Origin: Mesorhizobium plurifarium
Lineage (GTDB): Bacteria; Pseudomonadota; Alphaproteobacteria; Rhizobiales; Rhizobiaceae
Reading direction: 5' to 3'
Assembly (NCBI GenBank): GCA_000824785.1
Contig: CCNB01000012.1
Location: forward strand, 674,206 to 738,205
Length of the DNA stretch: 64,000 bases
Shown here one piece after another: positions 44,546-51,895 of this stretch. Both the position numbers and the translations under genes were made by a program. The notes below the pieces were generated by a model, which searched no databases, was not told where the DNA came from, and saw only the letters and a program-made list of their open reading frames with translations. Each line of letters begins with the position of its first letter. Position 1 is the first letter of the stretch.

Positions 44546-45835
44546 TTACTTGAACACCTTGTCGGGCGCGTCGAGGCTGTCGGAACCTTCGAAGGCGATC
44601 TGGTTCAGCTTGAGCGAGCCGACGGCGCGCTCGATCGACTTGGTCTGGTCGATCAGGGCGTCGATCGCCGCCTGCACGGTGGCGTTACCTTCGGTGTTGC
44701 CCTCGGCGATCTGCTGGTCATAGGCCTCGCCGGCCAGCGCGCGCGCCTTGATGGCCTCCATCTTGGCGACGCTGGTGTCGAGTTTGCCCGACAGCTCCTT
44801 GTCGATCGTCGGGTCAGCGGCCTTCACCATGTCGGACACGGACGGACCCGAAACCACGGACCCGTCGAGCCGCTTGTAGCTGGCATGGTAGGCGTCGCGG
44901 ATGCCGACGGCGTCATAGAGATGCGAGTTGTAGGTGTTGTCGGAGAAGCAATCGTGCTCCTCTTCCGGATCGTGCAGCAAGAGGCCGAGCTTCATGCGCT
45001 CGCCGGCGAGCTCACCATAGGAGAGCGACCCCATGCCGGTGAAGATGGTGGAGATGCCTGCATTCGCATCGCCGTCGGTCAGGTTCTTGCGCGCGGCGCC
45101 GTCTTCCTTCCAGTTGCCGACCATCTCCTGCAGGTCGGACACCAGAAGGTCGCTCGCCGACTTCAGATATTCGGCGCGGCGGTCGCAATTGCCGCCCGTG
45201 CAGTTCTTGAGGTCATAGTCGGTGTAGGGGCGCTCGCCGGCGCCCGGACCGGTGCCATGCAGGTCCTGGCCCCAGAGCAGGAATTCGATGGCGTGATAGC
45301 CGGTCGCGACATTGGCTTCGACGCCGCCGGCCTCCTGCAGCGTGCCCGAAAGGAACTCGGGCGTCAGCTTCGAGGCGTCGACCTTCTTGCCGTTGATCTC
45401 GATCTCCTTGTTGGCGATCACGTTGGCCGTATAGAGCGCGTTCTCGTCCGACTCGGTGCCATAGCTCTTGGCGACATAGTCGATCAGGCCCTCGTCCAGC
45501 GGCCAGGAATTCACCTTGCCTTCCCAGTCGTCGACGATCTTGTTGCCAAAGCGGTAGACTTCGGTCTGCTGATAAGGAATGCGCGCGGCCTTCCAGGCTT
45601 CGCGGGCGGCGTTCAACGTGTCGGCCGAGGGGCTGGCGATGAGCGCATCCACCGCCTTGTCCAGCGCCTGCGCGGTGGTCAGCGAATCCTCGTATTTGGC
45701 CAGAGCGATATCGGCATAGGTCTTGATCACCGCCTTGGCGTCGGTCTCGGCTTTCGCCGGCAACACGAACACCGCCGCCGTCAGTGCAGCCGTGGCGCAG
45801 ATCGCAGCCAGCCTGCCGCCATTACGTGCCGTCAT
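44546..45835 (-). CDS. Imelysin family protein (iron-regulated, M75-like), first copy
   Basis: A 429-residue exported protein that leads the iron cluster. The signal peptide is LAAICATAALTAAVFVLPAKAE from the ATG at 45835; the longer frame to 45949 adds residues with no export logic. Imelysin landmarks include YADIALAKYEDSLTTAQALDKAVDALIASPS at the start and the metal motif GYHAIEFLLWGQD with its GxHxxE near residue 200. Related proteins (IrpA, IcmP) are iron-regulated. A 245-bp leader separates it from the Irr box. Confidence 0.9.
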   Translation of the reverse strand: MTARNGGRLAAICATAALTAAVFVLPAKAETDAKAVIKTYADIALAKYEDSLTTAQALDKAVDALIASPSADTLNAAREAWKAARIPYQQTEVYRFGNKIVDDWEGKVNSWPLDEGLIDYVAKSYGTESDENALYTANVIANKEIEINGKKVDASKLTPEFLSGTLQEAGGVEANVATGYHAIEFLLWGQDLHGTGPGAGERPYTDYDLKNCTGGNCDRRAEYLKSASDLLVSDLQEMVGNWKEDGAARKNLTDGDANAGISTIFTGMGSLSYGELAGERMKLGLLLHDPEEEHDCFSDNTYNSHLYDAVGIRDAYHASYKRLDGSVVSGPSVSDMVKAADPTIDKELSGKLDTSVAKMEAIKARALAGEAYDQQIAEGNTEGNATVQAAIDALIDQTKSIERAVGSLKLNQIAFEGSDSLDAPDKVFK

Positions 45836-46012
45836 TATCCTTCTCCGGTTCTTTGGAAATTCAGTAAAAGACGCCCACCCGCGCCGAGGCATGAGCATGC
45901 CGGGAAAAATGGTGGCCGCGCCGATGCGCGGTTCGCGATAAAAAGACACCCATTTGCCTCCAATCGAAAGGGTTCAAGGCCCAGACATCAAAGGAATGCG
46001 CTTGACGCGCAG

Positions 46013-46034
46013 CTCTCCATAAAGCGATGGAGAG
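46013..46034 (-). promoter_or_regulatory. Hairpin in the iron-cluster leader
   Basis: CTCTCCAT (46013-46020) pairs with ATGGAGAG (46027-46034), an 8-bp stem with a 6-nt loop, about 180 nt upstream of the first imelysin gene. It would be transcribed if transcription starts at the Irr box. No T run follows on the minus strand. Confidence 0.45.
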
Positions 46035-46079
46035 GCCGGGAGTCAACTGGTGAGACAGAAAAAATTCAATTGAAACAAC

Positions 46080-46100
46080 AGTTTAGAATTATTCTAAACT
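46080..46100. promoter_or_regulatory. Iron control element (Irr box)
   Basis: AGTTTAGAA-TTA-TTCTAAACT is a 21-bp palindrome that matches the rhizobial ICE consensus TTTAGAA-N3-TTCTAAA perfectly. It lies between the divergent iron cluster (minus) and the ferredoxin reductase (plus). On the minus strand TTGATA-N17-TTCTAA or a TAGAAT-like -10 overlap it, so Irr bound here could block the iron-cluster promoter. irr itself is in this window at 9.7-10.1 kb. Confidence 0.85.
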
Positions 46101-46249
46101 ACAAATATCAACTTTAAACCCAACACTGCCTCGCTGGCCCGATTGACAGACAGCCATTCTGGGTGCGACCCGATCCGCGGCTCTTGCGGCGGCGGCAGAC
46201 AATCGCCACCTGGCGCAAGAGCCTAAATTTGCAGACAAAAAGGATTGCG

Positions 46250-47503
46250 ATGACGAACGGGGTTGTGATTGTCGGTGCCGGCCATGCCGGCGTGCAGGCG
46301 GCCGCCAGCCTGCGCGAAGAGGGTTATGAGGGGCCAGTCGTCCTGATCGGCGACGAGAAGGAACTGCCCTATCACAAGCCGCCGCTGTCCAAGACCTTCA
46401 TCAAGGACCCGGAGGCCAAGCCGCAGCCCTTGCGCGGCGAAGCCTTCTACACCGGCAACACCATCGACTACCGGCCGGGCGTGCGCATCGAGAGCATCGA
46501 TGCCGGCGCCCGCAGGCTCGAGGTAGCGGGCGGCGGCAAACTTGCCTTCGACCGGCTGGTGCTCGCGACCGGCTCGCGGCCGCGTTTGCTCAAGCTCGAC
46601 GGCGCCGGCCTTGCCGGCGTGGTCTCGCTGCGCTCGCTGGCCGATGCGCGCCTGATCCGCGAGCTCAGCGCGCGAAGCGAGGACGTCGTCATTCTGGGCG
46701 GCGGCTTCATCGGGCTGGAGATCGCCGCGACGCTGAGGGCCGCGGGCCGCAATGTCACCGTCGTCGAAGCCGTCGACCGGCTGCTCGGCCGCGCCGTGGC
46801 GCCGGTCATCGCCGCGCATGTGCGACAGCGCCTGGAAGCGATTGGCGTGCGCATCCTGACCGGTACCACCGTCGCCCGCCTGGAGGGCGAAGGCGGCCGC
46901 GTCTCGGCCGCGATCACGTCCGGCGGCGAGCGCCTGTCGGCGCAAATGGTGATCATCGGTATTGGCGTCGTGCCTAATGTTGAATTGGCGGAAGCTGTGG
47001 GTCTCGCCATCGGCAACGGCATCCGCGTCGACCAGCATATGCAGAGCTCTGTTCCCGAAATCCTCGCCATCGGCGACGCCGCTTCCTACCGGCACTGGTT
47101 CACCGGCGGCGACGTGCGGCTGGAATCGGTGCAGAACGCCACCGACCAGGCCAGGCTCGCCGCGCGGACCATCCTCGGCCACGCCGAGCCCTTCATGGCG
47201 GTGCCGTGGTTCTGGTCGGATATCGGCGACATGAAGCTGCAGATGGTGGGGCTGACGCAAGGCGGCGATCACCATGTCGTGCTCGGCGATCTCGCCGAGA
47301 ACAAGTTCTCGATCTACCACTATGCCGGCAACCGGCTGCTCGGCATCGAATCCGTCAACCGCCCAGCCGACCACATGCTGGGACGCAAGATGCTCGGCGC
47401 CGGCTTCTCGCCAACGCCTCAGACCGTGGCGGGCGGGCCGGATGCGCTTAAGGCGGCGCTCGCGGATTTTCAGGAAATGGAACCGGCCAAGGCCCGCGCG
47501 TAG
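46250..47503 (+). CDS. FAD-dependent ferredoxin reductase
   Basis: A 417-residue flavoprotein of the rubredoxin/ferredoxin reductase type. The FAD loop is VVIVGAGHAGVQAAASLRE near residue 5, LVLATGSRPR near 105, the NAD(P) loop VVILGGGFIGLEIAATLRAAG near 145 and the C-terminal FAD block EILAIGDAAS near 275. The start at 46250 follows AAAAGGATTGCG; the open frame upstream to 46163 is not needed. It could supply electrons to a partner ferredoxin such as Bfd, which lies in the divergent cluster across the shared Irr box, but the partner is not proven. Confidence 0.9.
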   Translation: MTNGVVIVGAGHAGVQAAASLREEGYEGPVVLIGDEKELPYHKPPLSKTFIKDPEAKPQPLRGEAFYTGNTIDYRPGVRIESIDAGARRLEVAGGGKLAFDRLVLATGSRPRLLKLDGAGLAGVVSLRSLADARLIRELSARSEDVVILGGGFIGLEIAATLRAAGRNVTVVEAVDRLLGRAVAPVIAAHVRQRLEAIGVRILTGTTVARLEGEGGRVSAAITSGGERLSAQMVIIGIGVVPNVELAEAVGLAIGNGIRVDQHMQSSVPEILAIGDAASYRHWFTGGDVRLESVQNATDQARLAARTILGHAEPFMAVPWFWSDIGDMKLQMVGLTQGGDHHVVLGDLAENKFSIYHYAGNRLLGIESVNRPADHMLGRKMLGAGFSPTPQTVAGGPDALKAALADFQEMEPAKARA

Positions 47504-47541
47504 AGATTGCCAATTTTTGCCATGGGCTGTAAAATAGCTGA

Positions 47542-47772
47542 ATGAGCACGATGAATATCTCACTGCCCGACAGCCTGAAGCGTTTCGTCGATCAGCAGGT
47601 GACGGACCGCGGCTATGGCACGAGCAGCGAGTATGTGCGTGAACTGATCCGTCGCGATCAGGATCGTCAACGTCTGCGCGGCTTGCTGCTCGACGGCGCG
47701 TCATCCGCGCCCGGGGCCGCCATCGACGACGACTATTTCGCAGCGCTGAGAAAACGGGCGCAGGGCCAATAA
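47542..47772 (+). CDS. ParD-family antitoxin
   Basis: A 76-residue RHH antitoxin: STMNISLPDSLKRFVDQQVTDRGYGTSSEYVRELIRRDQDRQRL with a polar tail. ParD represses its operon and neutralises ParE. It starts 38 nt after the ferredoxin reductase and 4 nt before the toxin. This is the second, unrelated toxin-antitoxin module of the window. Confidence 0.92.
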   Translation: MSTMNISLPDSLKRFVDQQVTDRGYGTSSEYVRELIRRDQDRQRLRGLLLDGASSAPGAAIDDDYFAALRKRAQGQ

Positions 47773-47776
47773 GTTA

Positions 47777-48100
47777 GTGGCCACCAAGCCAGTTATTCCT
47801 CGAAGCCTTGCCCTGCGCGATATCGAGGACGCTGTCGATTATTATGCACGAGAAGCTGGTTCACACGTAGCGCTGGGCTGCGTCGACGACCTCGAAAGCG
47901 CCTACCTGATAGCCCGCCATCCGGCGTCAGGCTCTCTGAGGTTTGGCTACGAAATTGGATTGCCCGGTCTGCGCAGCGTGCAATTCAAGCGCTATCCATA
48001 TCTGATTTTCTATTTCGAACAGACCGACCATATCGATGTCTGGCGGGTTCTGCACGCCAATATGGATATCCCGGTCTGGCTACAGAATCCTAACTCCTGA
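47777..48100 (+). CDS. ParE-family toxin
   Basis: A 107-residue toxin from a GTG at 47777. The ParE pattern is IPRSLALRDIEDAVDYYAREAGSHVALGCVDDLESAYLIARHPASGS, then RSVQFKRYPYLIFYFEQTDHIDVWRVLHANMDIP. ParE toxins act on DNA gyrase. It is directly coupled to the antitoxin upstream. Confidence 0.92.
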   Translation: MATKPVIPRSLALRDIEDAVDYYAREAGSHVALGCVDDLESAYLIARHPASGSLRFGYEIGLPGLRSVQFKRYPYLIFYFEQTDHIDVWRVLHANMDIPVWLQNPNS

Positions 48101-48152
48101 TGGCACATCAAATCGCTTCGACGTAAGCCGTCAGGAGGAATGCAGGGCGCCC

Positions 48153-49442
48153 TTAAGCCGCCTGAGCCTCGCGGATCGAGCTTTCCAGAATATCCAGCGC
48201 CTCGGTCATGACGCCGTCCTGAATAGTGATCGGCGACAGGAAGCGGATGACGTTGCCGTATACACCGCAGGTGAGCAGGATGAGGCCCTTGTCCAGCGCC
48301 TTCAGCCTGACCGCGTTGGCGAACTCCGCCGACGGCAGGCCCTTCTTCACATCGTTGAACTCGACGGCGTTCATGAAGCCCGGGCCGCGGATATCGACGA
48401 TCTCCGGCACGTCGTCGCGGATCGATTCCAGGCGCTGCTTCAGCCGGGCGCCGAGCGCGTTGGCGCGGTCGCAGAGCTTTTCCTCCTCGATGACGTCGAG
48501 CACGGCGTGGGCTGCGGCGACGCCGATCGGGCTGCCGCCATAGGTACCGCCGAGACCGCCGGGGCCGGGCGCGTCCATGATCTCGGCGCGGCCGGTGACG
48601 GCCGACAGCGGGAAGCCGCCGGCAAGGCTCTTGGCCATGGTGGTGATATCGGGGGCCACGTCATGGTGGTCCATGGCGAACATCTTGCCGGTGCGGGCAA
48701 AGCCGGTCTGCACCTCGTCGGCGACGAGCAGGATGCCATGCTGGTCGCAGATCTTGCGCAGGGATGCCATGAAATCGCGCGGCGCCTCGTAGAAGCCGCC
48801 CTCGCCCTGCACCGGCTCGACGATGATGGCGGCAACGCGGTTCGGATCGACATCGGCCTTGAACAGCTTGTCGAGCGCGGCGAGCGAATCCGCGACCGAA
48901 ACGCCATGCAGCGCGACCGGAAACGGCGCATGGAAGACATCGCCCGGCATGGCGCCGAAGCCGACCTTATAGGGCACGACCTTGCCGGTCAGCGCCATGC
49001 CCATGAAGGTGCGGCCATGGAAGCCGCCGGAAAAGGCGATGACCGCCTGGCGGCCGGTGGCGTTGCGGGCGACCTTGATGGCGTTCTCGACCGCCTCGGC
49101 GCCGGTGGTGACGAAGATGGTCTTCTTGTCGAACTTGCCGGGCAGCATGCCGTTCAGGCGTTCGGCGAGACGCACGTAGCTCTCGTACGGCACGACCTGG
49201 TGGCAGGTGTGGGTGAAGCGGTCGAGCTGCGCCTTGACGGCTTCGATCACCTTCGGGTGGCGGTGGCCGGTGTTGACCACGGCGATGCCGGACGAGAAGT
49301 CGATGTAACGGCGGCCTTCGACATCCCAGATTTCCGAATTCTCGGCGCGATCGGCGTAGATCTGCGTCGTCATGCCGACGCCGCGCGAGATCGACTGATT
49401 CTTGCGTTCGGAAATGGCTGAATTCTTCATATCGTCCCTCAT
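48153..49442 (-). CDS. gabT: 4-aminobutyrate transaminase
   Basis: GabT transfers the amino group of GABA to 2-oxoglutarate, giving succinic semialdehyde. The 429-residue class III PLP enzyme has IDFSSGIAVVNTGHRHPKV at residue 48, the phosphate-binding TTGAEAVENAIKVAR near 112, LLVADEVQTGFARTGKMFA near 235 and the PLP lysine in TTMAKSLAGGFPLSAV near 270. No gabD is adjacent. A start four codons later (49430) is also possible. Confidence 0.92.
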   Translation of the reverse strand: MRDDMKNSAISERKNQSISRGVGMTTQIYADRAENSEIWDVEGRRYIDFSSGIAVVNTGHRHPKVIEAVKAQLDRFTHTCHQVVPYESYVRLAERLNGMLPGKFDKKTIFVTTGAEAVENAIKVARNATGRQAVIAFSGGFHGRTFMGMALTGKVVPYKVGFGAMPGDVFHAPFPVALHGVSVADSLAALDKLFKADVDPNRVAAIIVEPVQGEGGFYEAPRDFMASLRKICDQHGILLVADEVQTGFARTGKMFAMDHHDVAPDITTMAKSLAGGFPLSAVTGRAEIMDAPGPGGLGGTYGGSPIGVAAAHAVLDVIEEEKLCDRANALGARLKQRLESIRDDVPEIVDIRGPGFMNAVEFNDVKKGLPSAEFANAVRLKALDKGLILLTCGVYGNVIRFLSPITIQDGVMTEALDILESSIREAQAA

Positions 49443-49512
49443 CGGGCATCCCTCGTCGGGATAGGACCCGTTCCGTTGATCAAAACCCTTCTGACCTTAT
49501 TTCACGTTTTCC

Positions 49513-49635
49513 TCAAGTTGGCACGTTGGCCCAGTCGATTGGGCCTGCCTCGAAGATGGGAACGATATTCTTGACCAGCCCGGCGATACGCGCCTCGGAA
49601 ACAGTTTCCTTTTCCCGTCGATCGATTAATCTCAT
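49513..49635 (-). pseudogene. 40-codon frame, possible remnant of a divergent regulator
   Basis: Upstream of gabT on the minus strand, an in-frame stretch from 49635 to the TGA at 49513-49515 encodes MRLIDRREKETVSEARIAGL, then VKNIVPIFEAGPIDWANVPT, with coding-like codon use. It resembles the C-terminal end of a larger protein, and a stop occurs 21 nt before its ATG. Its orientation, divergent from the RND operon, is where a TetR-type pump regulator usually lies. It could instead be a small gene. I see no database support. Confidence 0.3.
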
Positions 49636-49688
49636 TTCATCCGCGACGTGCCGCCGTCAGGAGCGGCCCCCACGGATCGAGGGGAACC

Positions 49689-50825
49689 ATGAGCAGGAAC
49701 GCGACATCGTCCGCCTTGCCGTCTTCGCCGCTCCGCCCTTTGCCTCGTCCAAACATCTTGTTGCTGCTGGCCTGTTTCGCCGCCGCATTTTCGGTCGCTG
49801 GCTGCCAGAAACAGCAAGTGGCGGAAAAGAAATTACCGGTGGTGGTGACGACGCAGACAGTCGCGCTCGCCGATTACGCGCCACGGACCTCGCTGACCGG
49901 GGTGATCGCCGCCCGCACGCTCAACAATCTGTCGTTCCGCGTCGGCGGTAGGGTCGCCGAACGGCTGGTCGATGTCGGCCAGCATGTCGACCAGGGCGCG
50001 GTGCTCGCCCGCATCGACCCGCAGGAACAGGAATCGGACCTGCGTTCGGCCCAGGCCGATCTCGACGCGGCGCAGGCGCAGCTCACGCAGGCCGCGGCCA
50101 CCTATGAGCGGCAGAAGGCCCTGTTGGCCCGGGGCTTCACCACGAGGCGGGATTTCGACACCGCCAATCAGACGCTGAAAGTGGCGCAGGGCAGCGTCGA
50201 TGCCGCGCAAAGCGCTTTCGCCAACGCCAAGGAAAACCTGTCCTATACCGAGCTCAAGGCAGGCGCCGCCGGCGTCATCACGGCGCGCCAGGTCGAGGCC
50301 GGGCAGGTGGTGCAGGCGGCGCAGACCGTGTTCACCATCGCCGAGGACGGCGATCGCGATGCGGTCTTCAACGTGCACGAAACGCTGGTTGCGCAGACGC
50401 CGTCCTCGCCCGCGGTGACGATCACGCTGCTGTCGGACCCGCAGGTGCGCGCGGTCGGCAAGGTGCGCGAGATCTCGCCGGCGGTCGATACGGCGTCGGG
50501 GTCGATCCGGGTCAAGGTCGGCATTCCCGACACGCCCGCCGGCATGCCGCTGGGCGCGGCCGTGATCGGCACGGTCAGCGCCAGGTCGGTCAAAGCTATC
50601 CTGCTGCCCTGGCAGGCGCTGACCTCGACCGGCGGCAAGCCCGCCGTCTGGATCGTCGACCCGTCGAGCAAGGCAGTGACGCCGGCGCCGGTCGAGGTGC
50701 TCGCCTTCGATTCCGGCGTGGTCGTCGTCGACAAGGGCCTGCAGGAAGGCCAGAGCGTCGTCACCGCCGGCGGGCAGTTGCTCAGCCCGGGACAGACGAT
50801 CGAAGTGGCGGGGGCAAAGCAATGA
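49689..50825 (+). CDS. RND efflux periplasmic adaptor lipoprotein 1
   Basis: A 378-residue membrane fusion protein. The N-terminal segment LLLLACFAAAFSVAGC is a lipoprotein signal with the cysteine as acylation site. The HlyD-type pattern includes the lipoyl-like half VGGRVAERLVDVGQHVDQGAVLARID, the coiled-coil hairpin (SDLRSAQADLDAAQAQLTQAAATYERQKALLARG) and AGAAGVITARQVEAGQVVQAAQTVFTI. Its stop overlaps the next ATG (ATGA), so the two adaptors are coupled. Confidence 0.92.
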   Translation: MSRNATSSALPSSPLRPLPRPNILLLLACFAAAFSVAGCQKQQVAEKKLPVVVTTQTVALADYAPRTSLTGVIAARTLNNLSFRVGGRVAERLVDVGQHVDQGAVLARIDPQEQESDLRSAQADLDAAQAQLTQAAATYERQKALLARGFTTRRDFDTANQTLKVAQGSVDAAQSAFANAKENLSYTELKAGAAGVITARQVEAGQVVQAAQTVFTIAEDGDRDAVFNVHETLVAQTPSSPAVTITLLSDPQVRAVGKVREISPAVDTASGSIRVKVGIPDTPAGMPLGAAVIGTVSARSVKAILLPWQALTSTGGKPAVWIVDPSSKAVTPAPVEVLAFDSGVVVVDKGLQEGQSVVTAGGQLLSPGQTIEVAGAKQ

Positions 50826-51895
50826 ACCGGTTGCCGCGCATCGCTCCACTGCTCGTCCTTCTAGCGCTTGCCGGCTGCTCGCGCTCGGAAGAGAAGCCGC
50901 CGGAGATCATCCGGCCGGTTCTGTCGGTGGTGATCGAACCGAAGACCGTCGAGACCTTCGGCTTCGCCGGTTCGGTCGAGCCACAATACAGCGCCGACCT
51001 TGCCTTCCGTCTGCTCGGCCGCGTCGTCTCGCGCGACGTCAAGGTCGGCGACCTCGTCACCAAGGGCACGACGATCGCGGCGCTCGATCCGACGGCGCTG
51101 GAGCTTGCCGTCCAGGCCTCGAAGGCCGATCTGTCGAACGCGCAGGCGCAGTTCGCCAATGCGGCGGCCAGCGAGGAGCGCCAGCGCGCCCTGCTCGCTT
51201 CCGCCAACACCTCCCAGTCCGTCTTCGACGCCGCGCAGCAGGCGAGGCAAGCCGCGGCCGCCGGCGTCGAGCGGGCGAATGCCGCCTTGGCCAAGTCACA
51301 GGAACAGCTCGGCTATGCCCGGCTGTTTTCCGATTTCGACGGCGTCGTCACCGCCGTCGGCGCCGAGGTCGGCCAGACCGTTTCTCCGGGACAGACGATC
51401 GTCACCGTGGCGCGCACCGACCCGCGCGAGGCGGTTGTCGACATCCCGGACCAGTTGACCGGGGACCTCACCGTCGGCACGCCGTTCGAAATCATCCTGC
51501 AATCGCTGCCGACCATCAAAACCGACGCCAAGCTGCGCGAGGTCGCGCCGCAATCGGAAGGCGCCACGCGCACCCGCCGTGTGCGGCTGACACTGATCAA
51601 TCCACCGTCGGCGTTCCGCCTCGGCTCGACGATCACCGCGACACGCATGACCAAAGTCGCACCGACAATCGAACTGCCGATGTCGGCGCTGCTCGAAAAG
51701 GACGGCTCGCAAAAGGTCTGGATCGTCGATCCGCGATCCTCCAGCGTGAGTGCGCACGAGATCAAGGTCGCCACCAAGAGCGGCGGCAGCTTCACGGTGG
51801 CGGAGGGGCTCGCGGCCGGCATGCGCGTCGTCACCGCGGGCGTGCACAGCTTGAGCGAAGGCCAGAAGGTCAAGGTGCCGGAGGGCGGGGTCTGA
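50822..51895 (+). CDS. RND efflux periplasmic adaptor lipoprotein 2
   Basis: A second 357-residue adaptor with lipobox LVLLALAGC and a similar layout: RLLGRVVSRDVKVGDLVTKGTTIAALDPTALE, a shorter coiled coil and YARLFSDFDGVVTAVGAEVGQTVSPGQTIVTVA. It is only moderately similar to the first adaptor, so the pair is not a recent duplication. It overlaps the transporter start by one base. Confidence 0.92.
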   Translation: MNRLPRIAPLLVLLALAGCSRSEEKPPEIIRPVLSVVIEPKTVETFGFAGSVEPQYSADLAFRLLGRVVSRDVKVGDLVTKGTTIAALDPTALELAVQASKADLSNAQAQFANAAASEERQRALLASANTSQSVFDAAQQARQAAAAGVERANAALAKSQEQLGYARLFSDFDGVVTAVGAEVGQTVSPGQTIVTVARTDPREAVVDIPDQLTGDLTVGTPFEIILQSLPTIKTDAKLREVAPQSEGATRTRRVRLTLINPPSAFRLGSTITATRMTKVAPTIELPMSALLEKDGSQKVWIVDPRSSSVSAHEIKVATKSGGSFTVAEGLAAGMRVVTAGVHSLSEGQKVKVPEGGV

